Shown here in pieces: positions 7,410-15,227 of a stretch of 17,146 bases of DNA. Positions within the stretch are counted from its first letter, which is position 1. Each line of letters begins with the position of its first letter. The position numbers and the translations under genes are program-made. The notes under the pieces are model-generated. The model was not told where the DNA came from and searched no databases. It saw only the letters and a program-made list of their open reading frames with translations. Source of the stretch: an uncultured Duganella sp. Its GTDB lineage: Bacteria > Pseudomonadota > Gammaproteobacteria > Burkholderiales > Burkholderiaceae. Location of the stretch: assembly GCA_946482635.1 (NCBI GenBank), contig CAMLSG010000109.1:1-17146 (forward strand), read 5' to 3'.

Positions 7410-8167
7410 CACGGCAGGGTAATGGTGACGTGGGCCTGGCGCGGCGCCATGCGCACCACGTCGTTATAGGCGCTCACCTGCTGCGCCGTATGGCTGGACA
7501 GCGAAGTGCGCAGGCCGATATAGGCCAGCGCGGAAATCAGTGCGAACACGGAGCACAGCACCCACAGCGGCAGGTCGCTGCGCAGCTTGTGCATCACCTG
7601 GTCGGGACGTTCGGCATGCGGTGCAAAGCCTGGACGGCGGCCTTTCATGTGGGCGATTTCGTCGCCCAGGCGGCTGGTCAGGTAGCCCAGTTTCTCCGAG
7701 CCTTCCAGGATATAGCGGCCCTGGAAACCAAGCAGCAGGCACATATGGAACACTTCCAGCGCTTCCACGTGTTCGCTGCTGCGGGTGCGCAGCGCGTCCA
7801 GGCGGTTGAAGAAGTTCTCGCCGGCGAGCTGGTCGCCGAACAGGGTCAGTTGCAGCGGCTTCAGTTCCCATGCGTCGCGGATCGAGAAGTGCGAGCGCAG
7901 GATGATCTCGTCGACTGCGGCGCAGAAGGCGTATTTGGCGGCGTCGATGTCGTCGGCGGAAGCGTTCTTCTTGCGCGCGTTGCGGCCGAAGTCGTCGAGG
8001 AAGCGCGTCATGCGCGACTGGAATTCGGCGTGGTCCTGCGGGGCGCTGCCGTTCTTCAGCATGAACAGGGCGTAGAAGCCGTCGTACATCATGTCCAGCA
8101 GGCTACCGTTGGTGGTTGGCGCGGCGATTGGTTCGGCAATAAGTGAAGGTGGGGCGATGGTGTTCAT
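7409..8167 (-). CDS. tssL: TssL (DotU/IcmH family) inner-membrane protein
   Basis: TssL forms the T6SS membrane complex with TssM and TssJ, and contacts the baseplate through its cytoplasmic domain. The 252-aa protein shows the family marks: FCAAVDEIILRSHF (about 81-94), LQLTLFGDQLAGENFFNRLD (about 105-124) and CLLLGFQGRY (about 143-152). A single transmembrane helix lies at about 200-218 (LPLWVLCSVFALISALAY), followed by a short periplasmic tail. This is the short form: it has no C-terminal OmpA-like peptidoglycan-binding domain, so wall anchoring must come from another protein. The ATG is at 8165-8167, 13 bases after the tssK stop. The TGA overlaps the vgrG start by one base. Ribosome-binding sequence is weak, which fits translational coupling within the tssK-tssL-vgrG operon. 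Confidence 0.97.
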   Translation of the reverse strand: MNTIAPPSLIAEPIAAPTTNGSLLDMMYDGFYALFMLKNGSAPQDHAEFQSRMTRFLDDFGRNARKKNASADDIDAAKYAFCAAVDEIILRSHFSIRDAWELKPLQLTLFGDQLAGENFFNRLDALRTRSSEHVEALEVFHMCLLLGFQGRYILEGSEKLGYLTSRLGDEIAHMKGRRPGFAPHAERPDQVMHKLRSDLPLWVLCSVFALISALAYIGLRTSLSSHTAQQVSAYNDVVRMAPRQAHVTITLP

Positions 8168-8180
8168 GTTCTGCTCTGTT

Positions 8181-9521
8181 TCAGGAGTTCACAGCAATCA
8201 ATTCGAGACGCAATTCGCGCATGCCGGATGGGGCATAGATTTCAATGGACTGGGCCTGCAGCATGCGCTCGTACAGCGGGCCTTTGGAGTCCAGGGTGAA
8301 GTAGCAGGTGTCCGGACGCACCGGCACAGCGGCAGGTACTTGCGGAGCGTGCGCCAGGCGCACGCCCGGCATGGCCGACAGCACCAGCTTTTCGACGTCG
8401 TCCGGTGCGCCGACCTTGAAGCGTAGCGGCACCACTTCCACCAGTTCGACGGCCGGCATTTCGGCGCCGACCGCCAGGTAGAAGGTGGTGTCTTCGCTGA
8501 TCTTGCCGGAATCGAGCATGCCGCGGTGGTGGGCCGGCTTCGGCTGCGACAGGGCGATGGCGAAGTAGCGCGAGGAGATCACGGTGTCCAGCAGTTCGCG
8601 CACGATCATGTAGAGCTGCGAAAACGCCGGGCCGGGATCGTCGTGGCGGTAGGGCGGCAGGTCGGACAGCGACCAGCTGCGCGAATACGTCATCAGCGCG
8701 CCGGCCAGCGACAGCAGCTGTTCGTACAGGCGCTCCGGGTGCAGCTCCGGATTATGGTAGTAGTGCGACAGCGAAGCGAAGGCGGTGCTTGCGGTATGCA
8801 GCAGCCAGAAGGTGGACATGTCGCCGCTGCGGAATTCAATCACGTTGCGGCTTGGCTCGCGGTGGTGGCCGTACAGCGCATTGACCTTGGCCTGCAGCGC
8901 ATCGAGCAGGCGGCGCAGTTGCAGGAACAGGGGCTGCGCGGTGCGGATGGTCAGGCTCGGCGGCACGAAGCCCGGATCGAGCTCGAAGCCGCCGGTAGAC
9001 AGGCGGCGCAGGCGCAGCAGCGGCAGGCACACATAGCCTTCGCGCGGTTCGGCGTCGGACACCAGGCGCAGCGATTTTTTCAGGTAGGCCAGTTCGGCTT
9101 GCGCCGCTTGCGTGTACAGGTCGGGAGTGTCGGCATTGGCCTGCGAGAAGCGGGCGCCGTTCGACGGCTGGCCCGCTTGTGCGAAGTTCCCGCCGAAATG
9201 CTTGAACACGGGCAGGGCGGCATACCAGGTCACGCTGTGTTGCGATTGCGCGAGCTGGCCCAGGTCAATTGCTTCCGGCAGGTTGTCGTGGCCGGGCGCT
9301 TCAATCAATTCTCCGTCCGGCAATACCAGCGACAGTTCGAGCAGGCGCAGCGTGTTATGCGCCAGTGCTTCCATGTCGATCGACAGGCGATCGACGCCCC
9401 AGGCATACGGGTGCACGGCCTTTACGCTGCGATGCAAACGGTGCTCGTGATAGCGGTCCTGCTGCTGGAAATGCTGGGGGCGCAGAAACAGTCCTTCCCC
9501 CCATAACACTTTGCTGGCCAT
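8181..9521 (-). CDS. tssK: TssK baseplate adaptor
   Basis: TssK is the trimeric T6SS baseplate component that links the TssEFG wedge to the TssLM membrane complex. The 446-aa length is typical. The N-terminus (VLWGEGLFLRPQHFQQQDRY, residues 4-23) is the family signature. GYVCLPLLRLRR near 162-173, LWVxPPS-like FVPPSLTIRTA near 184-194, and the C-terminal VPLRFKVGAPDDVEKLV with YFTLDSKGPLYERML are also as expected. It is the first gene of the leftward operon. The ATG at 9519-9521 has an AGAAGGAT ribosome binding site about 6 bases upstream (9528-9535 read on the minus strand). It is transcribed away from the lipoprotein-tssB operon, from a shared intergenic region. Confidence 0.97.
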   Translation of the reverse strand: MASKVLWGEGLFLRPQHFQQQDRYHEHRLHRSVKAVHPYAWGVDRLSIDMEALAHNTLRLLELSLVLPDGELIEAPGHDNLPEAIDLGQLAQSQHSVTWYAALPVFKHFGGNFAQAGQPSNGARFSQANADTPDLYTQAAQAELAYLKKSLRLVSDAEPREGYVCLPLLRLRRLSTGGFELDPGFVPPSLTIRTAQPLFLQLRRLLDALQAKVNALYGHHREPSRNVIEFRSGDMSTFWLLHTASTAFASLSHYYHNPELHPERLYEQLLSLAGALMTYSRSWSLSDLPPYRHDDPGPAFSQLYMIVRELLDTVISSRYFAIALSQPKPAHHRGMLDSGKISEDTTFYLAVGAEMPAVELVEVVPLRFKVGAPDDVEKLVLSAMPGVRLAHAPQVPAAVPVRPDTCYFTLDSKGPLYERMLQAQSIEIYAPSGMRELRLELIAVNS

Positions 9522-9564
9522 CTATGATCCTTCTGATAATTGTTTTCTGGTAAGTGCCAGAACA

Positions 9565-9593
9565 ATAACACTTCCTGAAAAAGCCTGTACTAA
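9565..9593 (-). promoter_or_regulatory. Candidate sigma-70-type promoter for tssK
   Basis: Read on the minus strand, TTAGTA (9588-9593) and TGTTAT (9565-9570) are separated by exactly 17 bases, each matching four of six consensus positions. The position, about 45 bases upstream of the tssK ATG, is suitable. This is a weak match by eye, and betaproteobacterial promoters vary, so it is only a candidate. Confidence 0.3.
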
Positions 9594-9599
9594 AAGGCT
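9582..9599. repeat. Dyad AGCCT-N8-AGGCT in the divergent control region
   Basis: AGCCT at 9582-9586 and AGGCT at 9595-9599 form a perfect inverted repeat that overlaps the -35 element of the candidate tssK promoter. A second dyad, CTGG-N6-CCAG, lies at 9547-9560 on the other side of that promoter. Either could be a regulator site controlling the leftward T6SS operon. The arms are short, so chance is not excluded. Confidence 0.25.
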
Positions 9600-9715
9600 C
9601 AATCGTGCGCGGGGATGTGGAAATTGGTGAGATTCAATTGTGCGTAGGTAATATTTTTTTTCTGCTAACGTTCGTCCGACGCAATTATTGTAAAAAAGCT
9701 ATTTGTCCGTTCGAT

Positions 9716-9719
9716 GAGG
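9716..9719 (+). promoter_or_regulatory. Ribosome binding site that sets the lipoprotein start
   Basis: GAGG sits 6 bases before the ATG at 9726-9728. An upstream in-frame ATG at 9714 overlaps this site and has none of its own. Starting at 9726 also gives a compact, standard lipoprotein signal peptide beginning MKK. Confidence 0.6.
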
Positions 9720-9725
9720 TTAGTT

Positions 9726-10343
9726 ATGAAGAAAATCACTGTTATCTCCCGCGTTTTGTGCATCGCAGCAATCGCTGCATCCCTGTCTGCCTGCCAGACC
9801 ATGGAACCTAAAGTCGCCGCTCCGGTAAAGCCGAAGCTGGAAGACATGCTGGCCCGTGCTACCGAAGCCAAGGTGGCCGGTAAACAAGAGCAGGCCATCA
9901 CCCTGTGGAAGGAAACCGCCACCGCATATCCCGCCGACAAATCGCCATGGGTGAACATCGCCCAGTCCCGCTATGACGCAGGGCAATATGGCGAAGCGAT
10001 CGTGAGTGCCCAGGAAATCCTGGTGCGCGATCCGTCCGACCAACTGGCCAACAGCATCATCGCCATTTCCGGCCTGCGCCTGTCCACCCGTGCCCTGGGG
10101 GACCTGAGCCGCCAGAACAACCTGTCCGGTTCCATCCGTACCGAATCTCAAGACCTGGCCAAGCTGCTGCGCGAGAGCCTGGGCGAAACCGTGCTGGTGC
10201 CAAACAGCGACAAGAAGCCGCAAACCCGCACCAGCAGCAATAGCACCGCCAATGCCGCTGCCAACGCTGTCCGTAGCAGGGCACAGGCGGTGAAGCCACC
10301 TGTATCGACCCCTAGCGCCGACCCATTCGGCGCACTGAAATAA
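9726..10343 (+). CDS. TPR-like lipoprotein heading the T6SS sheath operon
   Basis: The 205-aa protein starts MKKITVISRV, followed by a hydrophobic stretch and the lipobox LSAC, with the lipidated cysteine at residue 23. The residue after cysteine is Gln, not Asp, which favours the outer membrane. Residues about 37-115 form paired helices with TPR spacing (EAKVAGKQEQAITLWKETATAYPADKSPWVNIAQSRYDAGQYGEAI, given in two parts as EAKVAGKQEQAITLW and WVNIAQSRYDAGQYGEAI). The C-terminus, about 155-205, is low-complexity Ser/Ala/Asn/Pro and probably disordered. It is not TssJ, which is a transthyretin-like lipoprotein. A lipoprotein in this position, before tssB, also occurs in Burkholderia T6SS loci and is sometimes called TagM. 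I recall this from memory and am not certain of homology. A role as an outer-membrane scaffold or assembly factor is inferred. Confidence 0.85.
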   Translation: MKKITVISRVLCIAAIAASLSACQTMEPKVAAPVKPKLEDMLARATEAKVAGKQEQAITLWKETATAYPADKSPWVNIAQSRYDAGQYGEAIVSAQEILVRDPSDQLANSIIAISGLRLSTRALGDLSRQNNLSGSIRTESQDLAKLLRESLGETVLVPNSDKKPQTRTSSNSTANAAANAVRSRAQAVKPPVSTPSADPFGALK

Positions 10344-10369
10344 CCACCAAGTCCAAAGAAGGAGAAGCC

Positions 10370-10873
10370 ATGTCCAAAAGCGAAAGCGTCCAGAAGCGCC
10401 TGCAGAAAATCCGTCCGCCACGGGTCCAGATGACCTATGACGTGGAAATCGGCGACGCAATCGAAAACAAGGAACTGCCCTTTGTGATGGGGGTTGTCGG
10501 CGATTTCGGCGGCAATTCCGAGGTGGAGAAGAAGCGCCTGAAGGATCGCAGCTTCGTCAACATCGACCGCGACAACTTCGACGAAGTGATGAAGGGCGTG
10601 GAACCGCGCGCTGCCTTCCGCGTGCCGAATGAGCTGGGCGGCGAAGGCCAGTTCGGCGTCGACCTGAAATTCAAGTCCATTTCGGACTTCCGCCCTGAGT
10701 CCGTCGTGGAGCAGGTGGAACCGCTGCGCCAGTTGCTGGAAGCGCGCAACAAGCTGGCCGACCTGCGCAACAAGCTGGCCGGCAACGACAAGCTGGAAGA
10801 TTTGCTGAACGACGTGCTGCGCAGCACCGAAAAGCTGGCCGAACTGGGCCAGAAGCCTGAACAAGGAGAATAA
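10370..10873 (+). CDS. tssB: TssB (VipA) contractile sheath small subunit
   Basis: TssB pairs with TssC to build the T6SS contractile sheath in the cytoplasm. The 167-aa length is usual. Family marks include the opening SVQKRLQKIRPPRVQMTYDV (6-25), then LPFVMGVVGDFGG (about 36-48), the KKRLKDRSFVNIDRDNFDEV segment (about 54-73) and a C-terminal helical region rich in Leu/Arg (LRQLLEARNKLADLRNKLAG). AAGGAG at 10359-10364 is a strong ribosome binding site 5 bases before the ATG. It follows the lipoprotein gene by 26 bases and precedes tssC by one base, so TssB and TssC are likely made at matched levels. Confidence 0.98.
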   Translation: MSKSESVQKRLQKIRPPRVQMTYDVEIGDAIENKELPFVMGVVGDFGGNSEVEKKRLKDRSFVNIDRDNFDEVMKGVEPRAAFRVPNELGGEGQFGVDLKFKSISDFRPESVVEQVEPLRQLLEARNKLADLRNKLAGNDKLEDLLNDVLRSTEKLAELGQKPEQGE

Positions 10874-10874
10874 G

Positions 10875-12356
10875 ATGTCGGCCCAATTGAACGCCGGTGG
10901 TGCACTGGCCACCGCGGAAGTAAACCTGCTCGACCAGATCGTCGAGCAAAGCAAGGTCGCCAAATCGACCACCGAGCACGCCCGTGCGAAAGACATCATT
11001 TCCGAACTGGCGCAGCAAGTCATGGCCGGCACCGTGGTGGTGTCGGACAACCTGGCCGCCACCATCGACGCCCGCGTGGCGGAGCTGGATCGCCTGATCT
11101 CCTCGCAGCTGTCGGTGATCATGCACGCGCCGGAATTCCAGAAGCTGGAAAGCAGCTGGACCGGCCTGCATTACCTGGTCAAGAACACCGCCACCAGCAC
11201 CGGCCTGAAGATCAAGATGCTGAACGCGACCAAGAAGGAACTGGTCAAGGACTTCCAGGGCGCCCTGGAATTCGACCAGAGCGCGATGTTCAAGAAGGTC
11301 TACGAAGAAGAATTCGGCACCTTTGGCGGTGCGCCGTTCGGCGCCTTGCTGGGCGACTTCGAGATCACCCGCCAGCCGGAAGACATGTACTTCATCGAGC
11401 AGATGTCGCACGTGGCGGCTGCCGCCCACGCGCCTTTCATCAGCTCCGCATCGCCTGAACTGTTCGGCCTGGAGACCTACGCCGACCTGGGCAAGCCGCG
11501 CGACCTGTCGAAAGTCTTCGACACCGTGGAATACGCCAAGTGGAAGTCGTTCCGCGAGTCCGAGGATTCGCGCTACGTCGGCCTGACCTTGCCGCGCTTC
11601 CTGGGCCGCCTGCCGTTCAACCCGGCCGATGGCGCCACCGTGGAAGGCTTCAACTACGTGGAAGACGTGGACGGCACCGACCACCAGAAATACCTGTGGT
11701 GTAACGCTGCCTACGCCTTCGGCGTGCGCCTGACCCGCGCCTTCGAAGACTTCGGCTGGTGCGCCGCCATCCGCGGCGTGGAAGGCGGCGGCCTGGTGGA
11801 AGACCTGCCGACCCACACCTTCAAGACCGACGAAGGCGAAGTCGCGCTGAAATGCCCGACCGAAATCGCCATTACCGACCGCCGCGAGAAAGAGCTGAGC
11901 GACCTTGGCTTCATCTCGCTGGTGCATTGCAAGAATACCGACTACGCGGCCTTCTTCGGCGCGCAGTCTGCGCAGAAAGCGCGCAAGTACAACACCGACG
12001 CTGCAAACGCCAACGCCGTGCTGTCGGCCCAGCTGCAGTACATCTTCGCCGTATCGCGCATTGCCCACTACATGAAGGCCATGATGCGCGACAAGATCGG
12101 CAGCTTCGCTGCCGCTTCGAACGTCGAGGATTACCTGAACCGCTGGCTGACCCAGTACGTGCTGTTGGACGATAACGCCAGCCAGGAGCAAAAAGCGCAG
12201 TTCCCGCTGCGTGAAGCTAACGTGCAAGTGTCTGAAGTGCCTGGCCGTCCAGGCGTGTATCGCGCTGTGTCCTTCCTGCGTCCCCACTTCCAGCTCGACG
12301 AGCTGTCCGTCTCACTCCGTTTGGTCGCGGAGCTGCCGCAATCGACCAAGTCTTAA
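10875..12356 (+). CDS. tssC: TssC (VipB) contractile sheath large subunit
   Basis: TssC is the larger sheath subunit. With TssB it forms the helical sheath that contracts to push the Hcp tube, and its N-terminal helix is the known contact for ClpV recycling. The 493-aa length matches the family. Visible marks are ESSWTGLHYLV (about 92-102), GALLGDFEI near 156-164, FISSASPELFGL near 190-201, the VGLTLPRFLGRLPF segment near 235-248, the GxxWCAAIRGVEGGGLVEDLP region near 294-314 and EIAITDRREKELSDLGFISL near 331-350. AAGGAG at 10863-10868 lies inside the tssB 3' end, and the ATG is one base after the tssB stop. Sequence is conserved end to end, with no sign of truncation. Confidence 0.98.
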   Translation: MSAQLNAGGALATAEVNLLDQIVEQSKVAKSTTEHARAKDIISELAQQVMAGTVVVSDNLAATIDARVAELDRLISSQLSVIMHAPEFQKLESSWTGLHYLVKNTATSTGLKIKMLNATKKELVKDFQGALEFDQSAMFKKVYEEEFGTFGGAPFGALLGDFEITRQPEDMYFIEQMSHVAAAAHAPFISSASPELFGLETYADLGKPRDLSKVFDTVEYAKWKSFRESEDSRYVGLTLPRFLGRLPFNPADGATVEGFNYVEDVDGTDHQKYLWCNAAYAFGVRLTRAFEDFGWCAAIRGVEGGGLVEDLPTHTFKTDEGEVALKCPTEIAITDRREKELSDLGFISLVHCKNTDYAAFFGAQSAQKARKYNTDAANANAVLSAQLQYIFAVSRIAHYMKAMMRDKIGSFAAASNVEDYLNRWLTQYVLLDDNASQEQKAQFPLREANVQVSEVPGRPGVYRAVSFLRPHFQLDELSVSLRLVAELPQSTKS

Positions 12357-12367
12357 TTTTTATTTTT
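12323..12367 (+). terminator. Possible weak attenuator or processing hairpin between tssC and hcp
   Basis: GGTCG (12323-12327) can pair with CGACC (12343-12347), and CGG/CCG can pair inside it with a four-base bulge. Two T-runs (12357-12361 and 12363-12367) follow, but only after about nine bases that include the tssC stop codon. The gap to the U-tract is long for an intrinsic terminator. It may instead be an RNA-processing or stability element that sets Hcp level relative to the sheath. Confidence 0.25.
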
Positions 12368-12386
12368 CAACACAGAAAGGAATACC

Positions 12387-12878
12387 ATGGCAATCGACGT
12401 TTACCTGCAAATCGACGGTATCAAAGGCGAGTCCACCGATACCTCCCACAAGGATTGGATCGAAGTCAAATCCGTCCAGTGGGAAGTCCTGCAGCCAAAG
12501 TCGGCCACCGCATCTACTGGCGGCGGCCACACCGCGGAACGCACCGAGCACCGCGATATCGTCATCAACAAGCTGGCCGACCTGGCTTCGCCGCTGCTGC
12601 TGCAGAATTGCTCTTCGGGCAAAACCCTGCCAAAAGCGAAAATCGAATTCATGCGTGCTGACGGCCAGGGCGACCGCGTCAAGTACTTCGAAATCGAACT
12701 GGAAAACGTGCTGATCTCCAGCGTGGCTCCAGAAGTTCGCCAGGGCGACATCCTGGGCGAAGACGTTTCGCTGAAATACTCCAAAGTCAAGTGGAAGTAC
12801 ACCCAGCAGAAAGTCAACGGCGGCACCGGCGGCAACACCTCCGGCGGCTGGGACCTGTCGACCAACAAAGTAGCTTAA
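12387..12878 (+). CDS. hcp: Hcp (TssD) inner tube protein
   Basis: Hcp hexamers stack to form the tube that the sheath expels, and they can also carry small effectors in the lumen. The 163-aa protein has the usual Hcp1-family features: MAIDVYLQIDGIKGES (1-16), the DWIEVKSVQWEV strand (about 23-34), the GGGHTAERTEHRDIVINKLAD loop-helix (about 45-65, given as GGGHTAERTEHRDIV and INKLAD), SSGKTLPKAKIEFMR (76-90) and the closing SLKYSKVKWKYTQQK. There is no C-terminal toxin extension, so it is a plain structural Hcp. AAAGGA at 12376-12381 is a good ribosome binding site 5 bases upstream. The 30-base AT-rich spacer after tssC may mark a point of differential expression. Confidence 0.98.
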   Translation: MAIDVYLQIDGIKGESTDTSHKDWIEVKSVQWEVLQPKSATASTGGGHTAERTEHRDIVINKLADLASPLLLQNCSSGKTLPKAKIEFMRADGQGDRVKYFEIELENVLISSVAPEVRQGDILGEDVSLKYSKVKWKYTQQKVNGGTGGNTSGGWDLSTNKVA

Positions 12879-12889
12879 GCGGGGACTGA

Positions 12890-13381
12890 ATGACGGTAAG
12901 GGGATTTGCACCGGGGCTGATGGACCGGTTGCTCCAGCCTGGCGACGGCTCCGGCAGTGCGGCCGTCTACCGCATGTCGCTCGACGAGATGAAGGACTCC
13001 GTCGCGCGCGACCTGGAAGCATTGCTGAATACCCGTACCGTCATCCCTGAGCATCTGCTCAAACGCTTTCCGGAGTGCGGTCGTTCCATCGTCAGCTATG
13101 GGCTGAACGATTTCGCCGGCATGTCGCTGGCGAGCCCGGACGACCGCGCTGCCATTTGCCAGGGGCTGGAACGTGCCATCGCACGGCATGAACCGCGCCT
13201 GCGCAATGTACGGGCTTCGCTTGAAATGCAAGAGGGCGGCATCGATCGCCTGAATTTCGCCATTACGGCGCTGCTGGTGCTGCACGCAGCTCAGGAGCCG
13301 GTCAACTTCGACGCGGTCCTGCAGCCATCCAGCCTGCAATACACGATTAGCAAGGCACGCCGCGCGCTGCCGGGAGCATGA
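12890..13381 (+). CDS. tssE: TssE, gp25-like baseplate wedge protein
   Basis: TssE is the T6SS counterpart of phage T4 gp25 and helps start sheath assembly on the baseplate. The 163-aa protein shows the family pattern: FAPGLMDRLLQPG (6-18), the MKDSVARDLEALLNTR helix (about 34-49), CGRSIVSYGLNDFAG (about 63-77), and RHEPRLRNVRASLEM (about 99-113), the usual LxxVxVxL-type strand. The ATG is 12 bases after the hcp stop, with a GGGGAC stretch as a modest ribosome binding site. Its TGA ends one base before the tssF start, so the baseplate genes are tightly packed. Confidence 0.96.
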   Translation: MTVRGFAPGLMDRLLQPGDGSGSAAVYRMSLDEMKDSVARDLEALLNTRTVIPEHLLKRFPECGRSIVSYGLNDFAGMSLASPDDRAAICQGLERAIARHEPRLRNVRASLEMQEGGIDRLNFAITALLVLHAAQEPVNFDAVLQPSSLQYTISKARRALPGA

Positions 13382-13382
13382 T

Positions 13383-15227
13383 TTGGAAGAGTTACTGCCG
13401 TATTACGAGCGCGAACTGGGTTTCCTGCGGCGCTATGCGCGCGAGTTCGCCGAGCGTTATCCCAAGATTGCTGGCCGCCTGCTGATTGGCGGCGAGGTAT
13501 GCGAAGACCCGCATATCGAACGCATGATCCAGTCCTTCGCGCTGCTGAATTCGCGCGTGTCGAAGCGCCTGGACGACGATTACCCCGAATTTACCGAAGC
13601 ACTGTTCGAAGTGCTTTATCCGCACTACCTGCGCCCGTTTCCATCGTGCTCGATTGCGCGCATGGATTACGCCGCTACCGCCGCCCAGTTGACGGCGGCC
13701 AGCGAGATCGCGCGCGGAACGGTGCTCAACACGCGGCCCGTCAATGGCGTCGCGTGTACTTTCCGTACTTCCTATCCGGTGACGGTGGCGCCGTTGGCGC
13801 TGAGCCGGGCCTCGTTCACGGCCGCATTGGCGGCGCCGGAAGCGGTGCAATTGCCGCCGGGCGCCGGCGCCGGCCTGGCGATCACGATTGACTCCTTGTC
13901 CGAGCAGATTGGCTTGCCCGCGATGGGTGTTGCCAGCCTGCGCGTCTTCATCGACGGCGAGCCTTCCTTCTGCGCCGCGATGCGCGATGCGCTGTTCATG
14001 CGCAGCGCCAAGGCCTGGGTCGAGTGCGACGGCAATGGCCGCTGGCTGCCGCTGGCGCGCATCCCGGTTGCCGCCGCCGGCTTTGAGGAAGAGGATGCGC
14101 TGATCGACTTTTCGGCCCGTTCGCACCAGGCGTACCGCCTGTTGACCGAATATTTCTGCTTCCCCGAGAAGTTCAATTTCTTCGACATCGACCTGGCGGC
14201 CCTGTGCGCGCTGCTGCCGGTCGGCACCAAGCGCCTGACGCTGCATATCGCGATGAGCGGCCTGCGCCCGGATTCGCATGTGGCGCGCATGCTGTCGACG
14301 CTGTCGACCAACAACCTGCTGCTGGGCTGCACCCCGGTGGTCAACCTGTTCCGCCAGCGCGGCGAGCCGATTCGCATTTCGCATACGGCAGCCAGCTACC
14401 CGGTGCTGGCCGATGCGCGCCGCGCCTACGCCTACGAGGTGTATTCGATCGATGCGGTGCGCATGGTGCGCCAGACGCCGCAGGGCGAATCGATTGTGGA
14501 ATTCCGGCCATTCTACTCGCTGCGCCACGGCGAAACGCCGGAAAAGCACGGCCACTACTGGGTCATGCGGCGCGACGAACAGATGGCGCACAAGAGTCCC
14601 GGCTATGAAACCGAAATCACCGTTGTCGACATCGATTTCGATCCGGCGGAGGTGGAAACCGACACCCTGAGCCTGCAACTGACCTGTACCAACCGCGACC
14701 TGCCGGCATCGCTGGCCTATGGCCTGCGCGGCGGCGACCTGTTCCTGGAGGGCGGTTCCAGCGTGCGCAGCATCAGCTTCCTGCGCAAGCCTACGCCTTC
14801 CCAGCGCTTTGAGCGCGGACATGGCGCGCACTGGCGCCTGGTGTCGCACCTGTCCCTGAATCACCTATCGCTGTCGGGCGGCGGGCTGGAAGCCTTCCAG
14901 GAAATGCTGGGGCTTTACGATTTGCCGCGTTCGGCCTCCACCCAGCGCCAGATTCGCGGCCTGGAATCGGTCGAATACAAGCCGGCCAACGCCTGGCTGG
15001 CGGGGAATCCCTTCGCCTGCGTGGTGCGCGGCATGGAAGTGCGGCTGACGATCGACGAAGAGGCTTTCGTCGGCAGCGGCATCCATGCCTTCGCCCAGGT
15101 GATTGAACGCTTCCTGGGGCTGTACGTACATGCCAACAGCTTTACGCAACTGGTCGTCGTGGCCGACAGGACTGGGGAGGAGCTGCTGCGATGCACACCG
15201 CGAAGCGGCGATTTGAGCCTGCTGTAA
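13383..15227 (+). CDS. tssF: TssF baseplate protein
   Basis: TssF forms the baseplate wedge with TssG, TssE and TssK. The 614-aa product begins MEELLPYYERELGFLRRYAR, the clear family signature, followed by FAERYPKIAGRL and HIERMIQSFALLNSRVSKRL (about 43-63), then the FEVLYPHYLRPFPS segment near 76-89. The C-terminal part has GGGLEAFQEMLGLYDLPRSA near 499-518 and ends in [17 protein letters not shown]. The start is an unusual TTG at 13383-13385, one base after the tssE stop. It is supported by GGGAG at 13372-13376, 6 bases upstream, and by exact alignment of the N-terminal signature. The ATG at 13378 is in another frame. Confidence 0.96.
   Translation: MEELLPYYERELGFLRRYAREFAERYPKIAGRLLIGGEVCEDPHIERMIQSFALLNSRVSKRLDDDYPEFTEALFEVLYPHYLRPFPSCSIARMDYAATAAQLTAASEIARGTVLNTRPVNGVACTFRTSYPVTVAPLALSRASFTAALAAPEAVQLPPGAGAGLAITIDSLSEQIGLPAMGVASLRVFIDGEPSFCAAMRDALFMRSAKAWVECDGNGRWLPLARIPVAAAGFEEEDALIDFSARSHQAYRLLTEYFCFPEKFNFFDIDLAALCALLPVGTKRLTLHIAMSGLRPDSHVARMLSTLSTNNLLLGCTPVVNLFRQRGEPIRISHTAASYPVLADARRAYAYEVYSIDAVRMVRQTPQGESIVEFRPFYSLRHGETPEKHGHYWVMRRDEQMAHKSPGYETEITVVDIDFDPAEVETDTLSLQLTCTNRDLPASLAYGLRGGDLFLEGGSSVRSISFLRKPTPSQRFERGHGAHWRLVSHLSLNHLSLSGGGLEAFQEMLGLYDLPRSASTQRQIRGLESVEYKPANAWLAGNPFACVVRGMEVRLTIDEEAFVGSGIHAFAQVIERFLGLYVHANSFTQLVVVADRTGEELLRCTPRSGDLSLL

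Noticed and set aside
9541..9565. Possible sigma-54 promoter for tssK: minus-strand CTGGCAC at the -24 position
   Set aside because: The -12 GC does not occur ten bases after the GG; the sequence there is AA. Only half the site matches.
9624..9654. Possible promoter for the lipoprotein operon: TTGGTG and TAATAT
   Set aside because: The spacing is 19 bases and the -35 match is poor. TAATAT alone in an AT-rich stretch is not enough to call.
10671..12287. Long open frame of about 538 codons on the minus strand, antisense to tssC
   Set aside because: tssC on the plus strand is full length and conserved. The antisense frame is a by-product of high GC at third codon positions and has no recognisable domain.
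13392..14864. Open frame of about 490 codons antisense to tssF
   Set aside because: It is fully covered by tssF. Its composition is Arg/Ala/Gln/His-rich, typical of shadow frames in GC-rich DNA.
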